From Roseococcus sp. SDR (GTDB taxonomy: Bacteria; Pseudomonadota; Alphaproteobacteria; Acetobacterales; Acetobacteraceae): a stretch of DNA of 64,000 nucleotides. The stretch lies in the NCBI RefSeq assembly GCF_019083995.1, contig NZ_JAHRCU010000022.1, positions 18,246-82,245 of the forward strand, read 5' to 3'. Both the position numbers and the translations under genes were made by a program. Below the pieces are notes generated by a model. The model did not search any database. It had not been told where the DNA came from and saw only the letters and a list, made by a program, of their open reading frames with translations. Numbering within the stretch: position 1 is the stretch's first letter; every line of letters starts with the position of its first letter. This document shows positions 42,457-50,925 of the stretch, one piece after another.

Positions 42457-42870
42457 TCAGAACATGCGGTATTCGGCGAGGGGCAGCTCGTTGCTCTCGG
42501 TCCAGCGGTTCCAGGCCTCGATGGCCTCCGCATTTTCCGCAAGCCAGCGTCGGGCCTTCTCGGCGCGAATGGCCTCCTGCACGGCGCGGGCGGCGATGGC
42601 GGCGGCATCAAGGCCCAGCGCCTCGGCTTCGGCGGCGAAGGGGGTCTGGGTTTCGGCGAGGCCGGTTTGCGCGGGTGCGGCCTCGGGGAAGAAATCGGCG
42701 GCGGTGACGGCGCCCTGCGTGGCACGGGCCAGGGCTTCCATGCGCGCGCGGCCGCGCGGCACGGCCTGGCCCGTGGCCCAGCGCAGCACGGTGGTGTGCG
42801 AGACGCCGAGCTTCTCGCCCAGCGCCTGCAAGGTGGTGTCCGTGCGTTCGAGGTATTCGGCGAGCTTCAT
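42457..42870 (-). CDS. Hybrid antitoxin: XRE-type helix-turn-helix fused to a CcdA-like C-terminus
   Basis: 137 residues from ATG 42870. The C-terminal 45 residues follow the CcdA toxin-binding pattern: EAIRAEKARRWLAENAEAIE, then WNRWTESNELPL and a terminal YRMF. Normal CcdA (about 72 residues) has a ribbon-helix-helix DNA-binding N-terminus. Here residues about 1-60 are instead a helix-turn-helix (LQALGEKLGVSHTTVLRWAT), followed by an Ala/Pro-rich linker. The start at 42909 would run through the operator-like half-sites and is less likely. It is the first gene of the transcript with ccdB and the kinase; an autorepressor role is inferred. Confidence 0.8.
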   Translation of the reverse strand: MKLAEYLERTDTTLQALGEKLGVSHTTVLRWATGQAVPRGRARMEALARATQGAVTAADFFPEAAPAQTGLAETQTPFAAEAEALGLDAAAIAARAVQEAIRAEKARRWLAENAEAIEAWNRWTESNELPLAEYRMF

Positions 42871-42881
42871 GGCCGGAAATT

Positions 42882-42918
42882 GCACAGGCGCGATGTGCGA
42901 ATCAAGCACAATATGTGC
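42882..42918 (-). promoter_or_regulatory. Operator-like array of GCACA/TGTGC half-sites before the antitoxin gene
   Basis: Plus-strand half-sites: GCACA 42882-42886, TGTGC 42894-42898, GCACA 42906-42910, TGTGC 42914-42918. The first three are spaced 12 bp start to start in alternating orientation, and the last pair forms the palindrome GCACA-ATA-TGTGC. The array lies 12-48 bp upstream of the antitoxin ATG and only a few bases from the end of tctA. It is a strong candidate binding site for the antitoxin's helix-turn-helix. Confidence 0.62.
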
Positions 42919-42921
42919 ATT

Positions 42922-44421
42922 TCACGCCACGCGCCGCCGCGCCCAGACCCCATAAATCCGCGGCCCCAGCAGCGCCGCCAGTGCCACCAGCAGGATGATC
43001 AGGCTGCCCGGCCGCGTCACGAAGACCATCCAATTGCCCTCGCTGATGGTCAGCGCCTGGCGCAGCGCCTGCTCGGCCATCGGGCCCAGGATCATGCCGA
43101 TGACCACCGGCGCCACCGGGAAATCGAAGCGGCGCATGAACATGCCGATGATCCCGATGGCGTAGAGCAGGATCAGGTCCACGATGGAGTTGGAAATGCC
43201 GTAGGTGCCGATGGTGGCGAAGACCAGGATGCCAGCGTAGAGCTGCGGCGTCGGGATCTTCAGGATTTTCACCCAGAGGCCCACCAGCGGCAGGTTCAGC
43301 ACCACCAGCATCACATTCGCCACGAAGAGCGAGGCGATCAGCGTCCAGACCAGCTCGGCCTGCGTCTCGAAGAGCAGCGGTCCGGGCTGGATGCCGTAGC
43401 TCTGGAAGGCGCTGAGCATGATGGCGGCCGTGGCGGAGGTCGGCAGGCCCAAGGTCAGCATGGGCACGAGGATGCCGGCGGCGGCGGCGTTGTTCGCGGC
43501 CTCGGGGCCGGCCACGCCCTCGATGGCGCCGGTCGTGCCGAATTCCTTCGCGTGTTCGGGCGAGGCGAGCTTCCGTTCGGCGTAGTAGCTCAGCATGGTC
43601 GGCATCTCGGTGCCGCCGGCGGGCAGCACGCCGAAGGGAAAGCCGAGGCCGGCGCCGCGGATCCAGGGCCAGAAGCTGCGCTTGAGATCGGAGCGCGAGA
43701 GCATCAGCTTGCCCACGGGCAGCACCTGCGGCTCGCCGCCATGATGGCGCCAGGCCATGTGCAGCGCTTCCGCCACCGCGAAGAGGGCAACGGCGACGAG
43801 CACGACATTCACGCCATCGAAGAGCTCCGGCAGGCCGAAGGTCATGCGGGGCTGGCCGGTCTGCAGATCAATGCCGATGAGCCCGAGCGTGAGGCCAAAG
43901 AAGAGACTGACGAGGCCGCGCAACGCCGAGCCGCCGAGCACGGCGGAGACAGTGACGAAGCAGAGCACCATCAGCGCGAAGTATTCGGCCGGGCCCAGCA
44001 CCAGCGCGAAATCCACGATGACGGGTCCCAGGAAGGCGATGCCGAGCGTGCCCACCACGCCGGCCACGAAGCTGCCGATGGCGGCTGTGGCCAATGCAGG
44101 CCCGGCGCGGCCATTGCGCGCCATCTTCGCCCCTTCGAGCGCGGTGATGATGGAGCCGCTCTCGCCCGGCGCGTTCAGCAGGATGGAGGTGGTGCTGCCG
44201 CCATACATGGCGCCGTAGAAGACGCCGCAGAAGAGGATGAAGGCGCCGGTGGCGCTCACCTGGAAGGTGATGGGCAGCAGCAGCGCGATGGTCAGCGCCG
44301 GCCCGATGCCCGGCAGCACGCCGACCGCGGTGCCGAGGAAGCAGCCGAGCAGCGCCCAGGCCAGGTTGGTCAGCGTCAGCGCGTGGGAGAAGCCGAGAGC
44401 GAGCCCGTTGATCGCCTCCAT
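42922..44421 (-). CDS. tctA: Tripartite tricarboxylate transporter large permease subunit TctA
   Basis: 499 residues with about eleven or twelve membrane segments. Family signatures are present: [40 protein letters not shown] and [20 protein letters not shown]. TctA is the large integral membrane subunit that takes up tricarboxylates or related acids delivered by a periplasmic TctC. Its start overlaps the tctB stop by 1 nt (TGATG). The cognate binding protein may be the TctC-like gene at 46838 or any Bug protein elsewhere. Confidence 0.94.
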   Translation of the reverse strand: MEAINGLALGFSHALTLTNLAWALLGCFLGTAVGVLPGIGPALTIALLLPITFQVSATGAFILFCGVFYGAMYGGSTTSILLNAPGESGSIITALEGAKMARNGRAGPALATAAIGSFVAGVVGTLGIAFLGPVIVDFALVLGPAEYFALMVLCFVTVSAVLGGSALRGLVSLFFGLTLGLIGIDLQTGQPRMTFGLPELFDGVNVVLVAVALFAVAEALHMAWRHHGGEPQVLPVGKLMLSRSDLKRSFWPWIRGAGLGFPFGVLPAGGTEMPTMLSYYAERKLASPEHAKEFGTTGAIEGVAGPEAANNAAAAGILVPMLTLGLPTSATAAIMLSAFQSYGIQPGPLLFETQAELVWTLIASLFVANVMLVVLNLPLVGLWVKILKIPTPQLYAGILVFATIGTYGISNSIVDLILLYAIGIIGMFMRRFDFPVAPVVIGMILGPMAEQALRQALTISEGNWMVFVTRPGSLIILLVALAALLGPRIYGVWARRRVA

Positions 44422-44930
44422 CAGGGCGCCTCCTGCCCGAGCAGTTGCAGGACGAGACCCTCCAGCAGCCCCGCGCCGATATTCACGCCGAGCCCCTGCA
44501 CGAAGAGGAACCAGACCAGCAGCGTCAGCGGCAGGGCGATCAGCACGTCCCGCGCCATGGAGCGGCTGCCGAAGGCGGCGGCGACCAGCACGAATTGCGC
44601 CGAAGCCGCGATGGAAAAGCCGGCCGGGCCGATCAGGACAAGGTTGGCGAGCAGACCCGCACCCAGCAGGCCCAGTGCGCGGAGATTGGGCGGCCCGGCC
44701 TCCGCCACCTCTGCCACCTGGGCAGACCAGCCGCCGCGCAGGGCCGAGAGCACGAGCAGCGCGCCCAGCAGCGTCATGCCGCTTGCCACCACATAGGGCA
44801 CCGCCTTGGGGCCGACCTGCGCGTAGAGGGGCGAGACCGGGATGGCCCCGGCCTGCCAGAAGCCGACCAGGCCGAAACCCAGGACGAACAGGCCCGCCAA
44901 AAGGTCGGGCAGCGGGATTCGGTTCGTCAT
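44421..44930 (-). CDS. tctB: Tripartite tricarboxylate transporter small subunit TctB
   Basis: 169 residues from ATG 44930, with four predicted membrane helices ([53 protein letters not shown] and [18 protein letters not shown]). The length and topology are those of TctB, the small permease subunit. It lies directly upstream of tctA with a 1-nt overlap. Upstream open frame to 45443 is not supported. Confidence 0.9.
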   Translation of the reverse strand: MTNRIPLPDLLAGLFVLGFGLVGFWQAGAIPVSPLYAQVGPKAVPYVVASGMTLLGALLVLSALRGGWSAQVAEVAEAGPPNLRALGLLGAGLLANLVLIGPAGFSIAASAQFVLVAAAFGSRSMARDVLIALPLTLLVWFLFVQGLGVNIGAGLLEGLVLQLLGQEAP

Positions 44931-45056
44931 GACGCCTCGCGTTTCCTCACCCGGCAGTCTTGGCGGATTCATGCCATCCGTCACCTGTCTGGCACGTGGC
45001 AAGCTTGTCATGCGGGCAAGCTTTCTTGGCCGGCGCGGCACCGCCATGCTGGTGGC

Positions 45057-45677
45057 ATGGGCGCGGAGAACATCATCGGCCTTTACGAGCGGCACGCCGC
45101 CGCCTTCGACGCGCAGCGCGACCGGCGGCTGTTCGAAGCCGCCTGGCTCGGTCGCTTCACGGCGCTGATCCCGCCAGGCGGCGCGGTGCTGGACCTGGGC
45201 TGCGGGATGGCCGAGCCGATCGCGGCGCATCTGATCGGCTCGGGCTTCGGGGTCACCGGTGTGGACAGCGCGCCAAGCCTCATCGCCCTCTGCCGCGCGC
45301 GCTTCCCCGGGCAGGAATGGCTGCTCGCCGATATGCGCTGCCTCGATCTCGGCCGACGCTTTGACGGCCTCCTCGCCTGGGACAGCTTCTTCCATCTGGA
45401 TCACGCGGATCAGCGTGCGATCTTCGCCGTCTTCGCACGCCACGCAGCTCCGGGGGCCGCGCTGATGTTCACGAGTGGCCCGTCAGACGGCGTGGCGATG
45501 GGCTGCTTCGAGGGCGAAGTGCTGTATCACGCCAGCCTCTCGCCCATCGAATACCGGCGCCTCCTCGTGCGCCACGGCTTCGCGGTGGTGGCGCACCGCA
45601 CGGAGGATCCGGAATGCGGCGGGCGCACCGTCTGGCTCGCCCGCCGCGAGGGCGCTCAGGCGGCGAGCGCCGGGTAG
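45057..45677 (+). CDS. Class I SAM-dependent methyltransferase
   Basis: 206 residues from ATG 45057. Rossmann motif I VLDLGCGMAEPIA is at 44-56, the acidic end of beta-2 is GVDSAPS, and LLADMRCLDL and FDGLLAWDSFFHL give motifs II-III. Substrate unknown. It is divergent from tctB and its 3' end overlaps the convergent OYE gene by 22 bp. Confidence 0.85.
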   Translation: MGAENIIGLYERHAAAFDAQRDRRLFEAAWLGRFTALIPPGGAVLDLGCGMAEPIAAHLIGSGFGVTGVDSAPSLIALCRARFPGQEWLLADMRCLDLGRRFDGLLAWDSFFHLDHADQRAIFAVFARHAAPGAALMFTSGPSDGVAMGCFEGEVLYHASLSPIEYRRLLVRHGFAVVAHRTEDPECGGRTVWLARREGAQAASAG

Positions 45678-46705
45678 TCGGTATAGCCCTTCGCCCCACC
45701 GCCGTAGAAGGTCGCCTGGTCCGGCGTGTTCAGCGCGGCCCCCTGGGCCAGGCGCTCCGGCAGGTCCGGGTTGGCCAGGTAGGGCACGCCGAAGGCGATG
45801 AGGTCGGCGAGGCCGGAGGCGATGTCGGCCTCGGCCCGCGCGCGGTCATAGCCACCGTTCAGGATCAGCGTGCCCTTGTAGTGGGCGCGGATCAGCGCCG
45901 GCACGTCAAAGCCCGGATTGGTGTTGAAGATGTGCAGATAGGCGAGGTTCCGCTTCGCCAGCTCGGCCGCGACATGGGCGTAGGTCGCGGGCGCGTCCGG
46001 ATCCTGGATGTCGTTGAAGACACCACCCGGCGAGAGCCGCACGCCCACGCGGTCGGCACCGATCGCCGCCACCGCCGCATCCACCGCGCCCAGCAGGAAG
46101 CGCGCGCGGTTCTCGATGGAGCCGCCCCACTCATCGGTGCGCTGGTTTGCATTGGGGGCGAGGAACTGGCCCGGCAGATAGCCATTGGCACCATGCACCT
46201 CCACGCCGTCCAACCCGGCCTCGCGCGCCAGGGTCGCGGCGCGGCCATAGGTGGCGATCAGGGCCGGGATCTCGGCGGCCTCGAGCGCGCGGGGCGTGCC
46301 GTGCGGCTTCATGCCCTCATGCGTGTAGATCTCGCCCGGGGCGGGGATGGCCGAGGGCGCGACGGGCGCGGCACCATCCAGGAAATCGGGGTGGGAGATG
46401 CGGCCGGTGTGCATCAGCTGCACGAAGATATGGCCGCCCTTGGCATGCACCGCGCGCGCGACCTCGCGCCAGCCCTCGGCCTGCGCCCGGTTGTAGAGGC
46501 CCGGGATGTCGATGTAGCCGCGGCCCGAGGCATCGGGCGTCGTGCCCTCGGTCACGATCAGCCCGGCGCCGGCGCGCTGGGCGTAGTATTCGGCATTCAG
46601 CGCAGTGGGCACCTGGCCGGGCGTGCGGTTGCGCGTCATCGGCGCCATCACCACGCGGCTCTTGAGATTCAGCGCGCCGAGGCGCACGGGGGAGAACAGG
46701 GACAT
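45656..46705 (-). CDS. Old yellow enzyme family alkene reductase (NemA-like)
   Basis: 349 residues from ATG 46705. FMN-binding barrel with the family signatures VVMAPMTRNR, FVQLMHTGRISHP, GVEVHGANGYLPGQFLAPNANQ split by the active-site His/Asn pair, WGGSIENRARFLL and YGGGAKGYTDYP. These enzymes reduce the C=C bond of electrophilic alkenes, nitro compounds or nitrate esters with NAD(P)H. The 130-bp gap to the TctC gene suggests a separate promoter. Confidence 0.92.
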   Translation of the reverse strand: MSLFSPVRLGALNLKSRVVMAPMTRNRTPGQVPTALNAEYYAQRAGAGLIVTEGTTPDASGRGYIDIPGLYNRAQAEGWREVARAVHAKGGHIFVQLMHTGRISHPDFLDGAAPVAPSAIPAPGEIYTHEGMKPHGTPRALEAAEIPALIATYGRAATLAREAGLDGVEVHGANGYLPGQFLAPNANQRTDEWGGSIENRARFLLGAVDAAVAAIGADRVGVRLSPGGVFNDIQDPDAPATYAHVAAELAKRNLAYLHIFNTNPGFDVPALIRAHYKGTLILNGGYDRARAEADIASGLADLIAFGVPYLANPDLPERLAQGAALNTPDQATFYGGGAKGYTDYPALAA

Positions 46706-46837
46706 CGTGAGGCAACTCCTTGGTGGGGGCGCGGGACATGCCGCGCCCTTGCCGGAGGAGATGGGGTGATCGCGCGGGCGGGTGAAATCACGCCCGGTGA
46801 TGATGTCCATTCACGGGAGGCCATTCACGCGGGGCGA

Positions 46838-47797
46838 TTACCCCGCGAGGCCAAGTTCCTTCAGCACCGTCTCGGTCGCCGCGATGTCGGCGGCGAGGAA
46901 GCGCTCGAACTCCGCACCCGGCAGGAAGGCGTTGTCCCAGCCGCGCGTCGTGAGCAGCTCGCGCCAGGCGGGCAGCGCGTTCAGCTCCGTCATCAGGTTC
47001 ACGAGCGCGGCGCGCTGGTTGGCGTTGATGCCCGGCGCGCCGAAGACGCCGCGCCAATTGGCCGTGACCACATCCACGCCCGATTCCTTGAGCGTCGGGA
47101 TGGCGGGGTCGCTGCGCGTCTCGCCGGTGGTGGCCAGCGCCCGCATCCGGCCGGAGCGGATCTGCTCGGCGAACTCGGAGTAGCCCGAGATGCCGGCCTT
47201 CACCTGCGCGCCGAGGATGGCCGCCTGGGCCGGGCCGCCGCCGGCGAAGGCCACGTAGCTGCCCTCGCGCGCGTTGCGGCCCAACGCCTTCAGGATCATC
47301 CCGAGCGTGATGTGATCCGTGCCGCCAGCACTGCCGCCGCCCACCGAGGTTCCGCCCGGATTGGCGCGGAAGGCCGCCAGCAGCCCCGCGATGTCCCGGA
47401 TCTCGGAGGAGGCGGGGACGACGATCACGCCCACCTCCTGCGTCATGCGCGCGATGGGCGTGACGTTGGAGAGACCCATGGGCGAGCGGTTGGTCAGCAC
47501 CGCGCCCACCATGACGGAGCCCGCGACCATCAGCGCATCGGGCCGCCCGCGCCGCTGCGAGATGAAGCGCGGCAGGCCGACGATGCCGCCCGCGCCGCCC
47601 ACATTCTCGAACTGGAAATTGCCGACGAGGCCGGCCGGGCGGGCCACCTGCTCGATCGCGCGGCCGAGGCCGTCCCACCCGCCACCGGGGCCCGCCGGGA
47701 TGAACATGCTGAGATTGGCGAAACGCGTCTGCGCCCCGGCGGCGGGCGCGAACGCCGGCAGCAGGGCCGCGGCGGTGAGGAGGCTTCTGCGCTGCAT
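46838..47797 (-). CDS. tctC: TctC-type tricarboxylate transporter substrate-binding protein
   Basis: 319 residues from ATG 47797, with a signal peptide (RRSLLTAAALLPAFAPAAGA). The start FANLSMFIPAGPGGGWDGLG is closer to classical TctC of tctCBA operons than to generic Bug proteins. Later family segments include VGGGSAGGTDHITLGMI and FAGGGPAQAAILGAQVKAG. It binds the transported acid in the periplasm. It is separated from tctBA by the OYE and methyltransferase genes, which breaks up the normal operon. SapC ends 4 nt upstream, so the two are co-transcribed. Confidence 0.88.
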   Translation of the reverse strand: MQRRSLLTAAALLPAFAPAAGAQTRFANLSMFIPAGPGGGWDGLGRAIEQVARPAGLVGNFQFENVGGAGGIVGLPRFISQRRGRPDALMVAGSVMVGAVLTNRSPMGLSNVTPIARMTQEVGVIVVPASSEIRDIAGLLAAFRANPGGTSVGGGSAGGTDHITLGMILKALGRNAREGSYVAFAGGGPAQAAILGAQVKAGISGYSEFAEQIRSGRMRALATTGETRSDPAIPTLKESGVDVVTANWRGVFGAPGINANQRAALVNLMTELNALPAWRELLTTRGWDNAFLPGAEFERFLAADIAATETVLKELGLAG

Positions 47798-47801
47798 CGT
47801 C

Positions 47802-48518
47802 TCAACCCTGCATCTGCTTGAGTTCGGGAATCCCGCCCAAGGAAAGCAGGTGGGCATAGATGGCGTCCAGCCAGCCCTTGTCGCGCAGGGTGGCCAGCTG
47901 CTCGCCGGTCAGTTGGGCCATCCGCTCGCGATCCACGGCGTGGAAACCATCCACGCGGAAGGGCTTCCCCTCCCACTCGAACTGCGTGGCGGCCGGCTGC
48001 AGAAGGCCCATGAGGGAGAGGCCCTCGGCGAATTCCTGGGTCTTGCGGAAGGCCGCCTCGACCGAGCGGGTGAAGTCCAGCGCCTTGCTGGCCAGGGGGG
48101 CGGGCTTCTTCTCCGCCTCGAAGAGCGGCTCGCCCGCCGTGGTGGCGAATTGCGGCGCCTGGGGGTCGATGCAAAGCACGAGCTGATCGGAATCGGCGGC
48201 GGCGCGCACCAGGAGGAAAGGGTAGCGGCGCAGATAGGCGGGCACATAGGTGCCGCGCCGCCAGCCGCCCTTCTCATCCACGAAGAGGTTGCGGTCAGGG
48301 GCGAGGCCGGTCAGCGCCACCGGCATGTGCGGCGCCGCCGCCGCGAAGACCACCGGCATGTGGCGGCCAGCCAGGGCGAATTCCTCGACCGCAAGCGGGA
48401 TGGAGGAGAGATGCGCGGCAAAGCCGTGGCCGACATCACGCAGGCGAAGCGCGGCATGTCGCTCGGCATCGAGGGGCTCGAGCGCGGTGTAGAGGACGGG
48501 AAGGGTCGGGGTGCTCAT
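47802..48518 (-). CDS. SapC-family protein
   Basis: 238 residues. The sequence fits the SapC family (named from a Campylobacter S-layer locus): an N-terminal LRLRDVGHGFAAHLSSIPLA, FVDEKGGWRRGTYVPAYLRR, YPFLLV and a C-terminal YAHLLSLGGIPELKQM. In many proteobacteria such proteins are encoded beside oxygenases and transport genes; molecular function is unknown. No signal peptide. It starts a minus-strand transcript continuing into tctC. Confidence 0.82.
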   Translation of the reverse strand: MSTPTLPVLYTALEPLDAERHAALRLRDVGHGFAAHLSSIPLAVEEFALAGRHMPVVFAAAAPHMPVALTGLAPDRNLFVDEKGGWRRGTYVPAYLRRYPFLLVRAAADSDQLVLCIDPQAPQFATTAGEPLFEAEKKPAPLASKALDFTRSVEAAFRKTQEFAEGLSLMGLLQPAATQFEWEGKPFRVDGFHAVDRERMAQLTGEQLATLRDKGWLDAIYAHLLSLGGIPELKQMQG

Positions 48519-48610
48519 GATGTGTCTCCGGCGGGCCGACGGAACTCGATCGAACGATCCGGCGCTGAATTAATTATTGGACAGCACCGTCTTTCTGGCA
48601 CTCCGGGCCT

Positions 48611-48625
48611 TGTTTTTCAAAAACA
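48611..48625. promoter_or_regulatory. AT-rich perfect inverted repeat in the sapC divergent region
   Basis: TGTTTTT-C-AAAAACA, a 15-bp palindrome in the 178-bp region between sapC (minus) and the repeat-protein gene at 48697 (plus). Its AT content stands out in this genome. It could be an operator or a short bidirectional structure; nothing further can be said. Confidence 0.35.
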
Positions 48626-48696
48626 GCATAGACCACCATCTCATGCCCGAGGAAGGTCCGGGCCACTGACAAGCAAAGCATGAATCGAGGAAGCCC

Positions 48697-49044
48697 ATGT
48701 CCGATTCCGACCGACGGCTCAGCCGCCGCCTCATCGTCACCCGCGCCGCGAGTGGCGCCGGCCTGATCGCCGCCGCCGCCGCGATCCCGGGCGAGGCCGC
48801 CGCGCAGCGCAGCGTGACCGATGCCGACCCGCGCGACGCGGCCGGCGCCGGCCGGGGCTCGGGCGGCGGCCAGTACCGCACCAATGCGACGGATCGCGAC
48901 CCGAACGACCAGGCTGGCCGCGGCCGGGGCACCGGCTCCTCCACCGGCTACACCGACCGCGACCCGACCGATGGCCCCGGCCGCGGCCGCTCGGGCCGGA
49001 CCGACAGCGATCCTTCGGACGGGGCGGGGCGCGGCCGCCGCTGA
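48697..49044 (+). CDS. Secreted TDxDPxD-repeat protein (short paralogue)
   Basis: 115 residues. The N-terminus has twin arginines (RRLSRRLIV) and a hydrophobic stretch ending GEAAAQ, a Sec- or Tat-type signal. The mature part is about four imperfect copies of T-D-x-D-P-x-D followed by a Gly/Arg-rich GRGRG segment (TDADPRDAAGAGRG, TDRDPNDQAGRGRG, TDRDPTDGPGRGR, TDSDPSDGAGRGR). The acidic D-x-D-x-x-D spacing could bind calcium. I do not know a named family. A paralogue with a lipobox follows 123 bp later. Confidence 0.72.
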   Translation: MSDSDRRLSRRLIVTRAASGAGLIAAAAAIPGEAAAQRSVTDADPRDAAGAGRGSGGGQYRTNATDRDPNDQAGRGRGTGSSTGYTDRDPTDGPGRGRSGRTDSDPSDGAGRGRR

Positions 49045-49167
49045 GGCGCGGCACGCACCGGCGGGAGAGGGGGAGAGGCGAGACGGCGATTGTGTTCGGC
49101 GCGCTGCCTGTGCACTCTTCCGGATGCGGATCATCCGCCAATGAGACAGGATACGAGGAAGCCCCCG

Positions 49168-49653
49168 ATGGAAAATCGTCTCTCCCGCCGGCTGCTGGTT
49201 CTGCGGGTCGCCGCCCTCGGGGGCACCGGAACCGCCCTGGCCGCCTGTGTGCCGACCGGGCCCACCCCCGTGGTCTCGCGCGGCACCGGCATCACTGACC
49301 GTGACCCGAGCGATGGGCCGGGCAATGGCCGGGGGGGCTATCGCGGCACAGGCATCACCGATCGTGATCCGAGCGACGGGCCGGGCCAGGGCCGGGGTGG
49401 CTATCGCGGCACCGGCCGCACCGATTCCGATCCGCGTGACGCGGCGGGCCAGGGGCGCGGCGGCTATCGCACGACCGGCATCACCGACCGCGACCCGAGC
49501 GACGGCCCCGGCAATGGCCGTGGGGGTTCGCGGGGCACCGGCATCACCGATCGGGACCCGAGCGACGGGGCGGGCCGCGGGCGCGGCGGCTATCGCGGAA
49601 CCGGCCGCACCGATTCCGACCCCCGCGACGCACCCGGCCAGGGCCGCTGGTAA
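49168..49653 (+). CDS. TDxDPxD-repeat lipoprotein (long paralogue)
   Basis: 161 residues from ATG 49168, with GAGGAA 7 nt upstream. It has a short signal with SRRLLVLRV and lipobox LAAC (Cys27), so it is probably a lipoprotein. Residues 39-161 are six 21-residue repeats, each G-T-G-x-T-D-x-D-P-x-D-x-x-G-x-G-R-G-G-Y-R, alternating GITDRDPSD and GRTDSDPRD versions. Earlier in-frame ATG at 49141 is possible but has a poorer site. The mature protein should be flexible and carries many Asp and Arg. Function unknown; it looks like a surface repeat protein. Confidence 0.75.
   Translation: MENRLSRRLLVLRVAALGGTGTALAACVPTGPTPVVSRGTGITDRDPSDGPGNGRGGYRGTGITDRDPSDGPGQGRGGYRGTGRTDSDPRDAAGQGRGGYRTTGITDRDPSDGPGNGRGGSRGTGITDRDPSDGAGRGRGGYRGTGRTDSDPRDAPGQGRW
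49282..49650 (+). repeat. 63-bp in-frame tandem repeat inside the lipoprotein gene
   Basis: Six units of 63 bp begin at 49282, 49345, 49408, 49471, 49534 and 49597, the last truncated. Units 1, 2, 4 and 5 are of one type (GITDRDPSD) and units 3 and 6 of another (GRTDSDPRD), indicating duplication of a three-unit block of 189 bp. Confidence 0.88.
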
Positions 49654-49694
49654 CCCACAGCGCCATTCATCGAGCCCCAGATCGAGCCAGGACG

Positions 49695-50834
49695 ATGCAG
49701 CAAGGATTGACCGAGGCGGCCTTCGCCCTCGCCTTCGAGGGCATGAGCGTGGACGCCGCGCTGGCCCTCCGCGAGGGGCTCGACTGGAAGCACTTCAAGG
49801 GCTCCCGCCCGGATCGCTTCGCGGACCTGCTCTCCGTCGCCGATCTGGACGCGCATCTGCGCACCGACGGCGCCCGCACGCCGCGCATCGCCATGGCGGA
49901 CGAGGCGCGCAACGGCAGCGCGGGCGTGCCGGAGGAGGAGTTCGCCCTGCCCGACGGGCGCGTGGACCTGCCCCGGCTGCTGGCGCGCTTCGATGCGGGC
50001 GCCTCGCTCGTCGTCTCGCAATTCCATGAGACCCATCCGCCGCTTGCGAAGTTCTGCCGGGGGCTCGAACGGCTGTTTCTGCACGCCGTGCAGTCCAACA
50101 TCTACCTGACACCGCCCGCCGCGCAGGGCTTCCGCACCCATTTCGACACGCATGATGTGCTGGTGCTGCAGGTGGAGGGCCGCAAGCGCTGGCGCATCTG
50201 GGATGGCGAGCGGGTGGAGCGGCCCACGCGCCGCACCCCTTGGCCCGGCAACATGCCCCCCCTGGGCGAGCCGCATGTCCTGGTGCTGGAACCGGGCGAT
50301 GCGCTCTACATCCCGCGCGGCATCATGCATGACGCGGCGACGGAAGCGGGCGAGCGCTCGCTGCACGCGACCATCGGCTTCATGGAAGCCTCCTGGGCGC
50401 AGGCCATCCGCGCCTTGGTGGACGAGGCCGAGCTGGCCGACCCGGCGCTGCGCGAGAGCGTGCCGAGCTGGCGCATCGGCGAGGCCGACCTGCTGCCCGC
50501 CCTGGCCGAGAAGCTCACCCGCCTCGCCACGCCCGCCCATGCGGAGCGGCTGGCGAACCTGATGCTGGAACAATTGGCGCGGGACCGGCAGCCCCTGCCC
50601 GCCCGCGGCCTCTTCGCCCCCATGCCGGAGGGCGCGCTGCGGCTGACCGAAGGCATGCACTCGCACCTGGTGCAAGACCAGGACGGGACGGCCACGCTGT
50701 TCTGGACCGGCGGCACCCTGCCGCTGGAGCCGGGCGAGGTGGCAGAGCTGGCGGCACTCGCCGAGGGGGCGGTGCCGGGCGATGCAGCTTTCGCCCGCAA
50801 GCTCTGGGGCATGGGGCTGCTGGAGCCCGCCTGA
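49695..50834 (+). CDS. JmjC-like cupin oxygenase (ribosomal oxygenase type)
   Basis: 379 residues. The iron-binding triad of Fe(II)/2-oxoglutarate oxygenases is visible: His149 and Asp151 in GFRTHFDTHDVLVLQVEGRK and His212 in PRGIMHDA. The N-terminal WKHFKGSRPDRFADLLSVAD and the C-terminal winged-helix-like part (about 260-379) match the bacterial YcfD/RoxA-MINA group, whose members hydroxylate ribosomal proteins. The true target here may differ. It starts 42 bp after the repeat lipoprotein gene. Confidence 0.83.
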   Translation: MQQGLTEAAFALAFEGMSVDAALALREGLDWKHFKGSRPDRFADLLSVADLDAHLRTDGARTPRIAMADEARNGSAGVPEEEFALPDGRVDLPRLLARFDAGASLVVSQFHETHPPLAKFCRGLERLFLHAVQSNIYLTPPAAQGFRTHFDTHDVLVLQVEGRKRWRIWDGERVERPTRRTPWPGNMPPLGEPHVLVLEPGDALYIPRGIMHDAATEAGERSLHATIGFMEASWAQAIRALVDEAELADPALRESVPSWRIGEADLLPALAEKLTRLATPAHAERLANLMLEQLARDRQPLPARGLFAPMPEGALRLTEGMHSHLVQDQDGTATLFWTGGTLPLEPGEVAELAALAEGAVPGDAAFARKLWGMGLLEPA

Positions 50835-50925
50835 GGGCGGCCCCCCATGCGTTCACGCCGCACGCCCCTGCCCTTGCCGAGCGGATGATTCAGCGTTTCG
50901 GCGATCCGCCTCAACGCATCATGCT

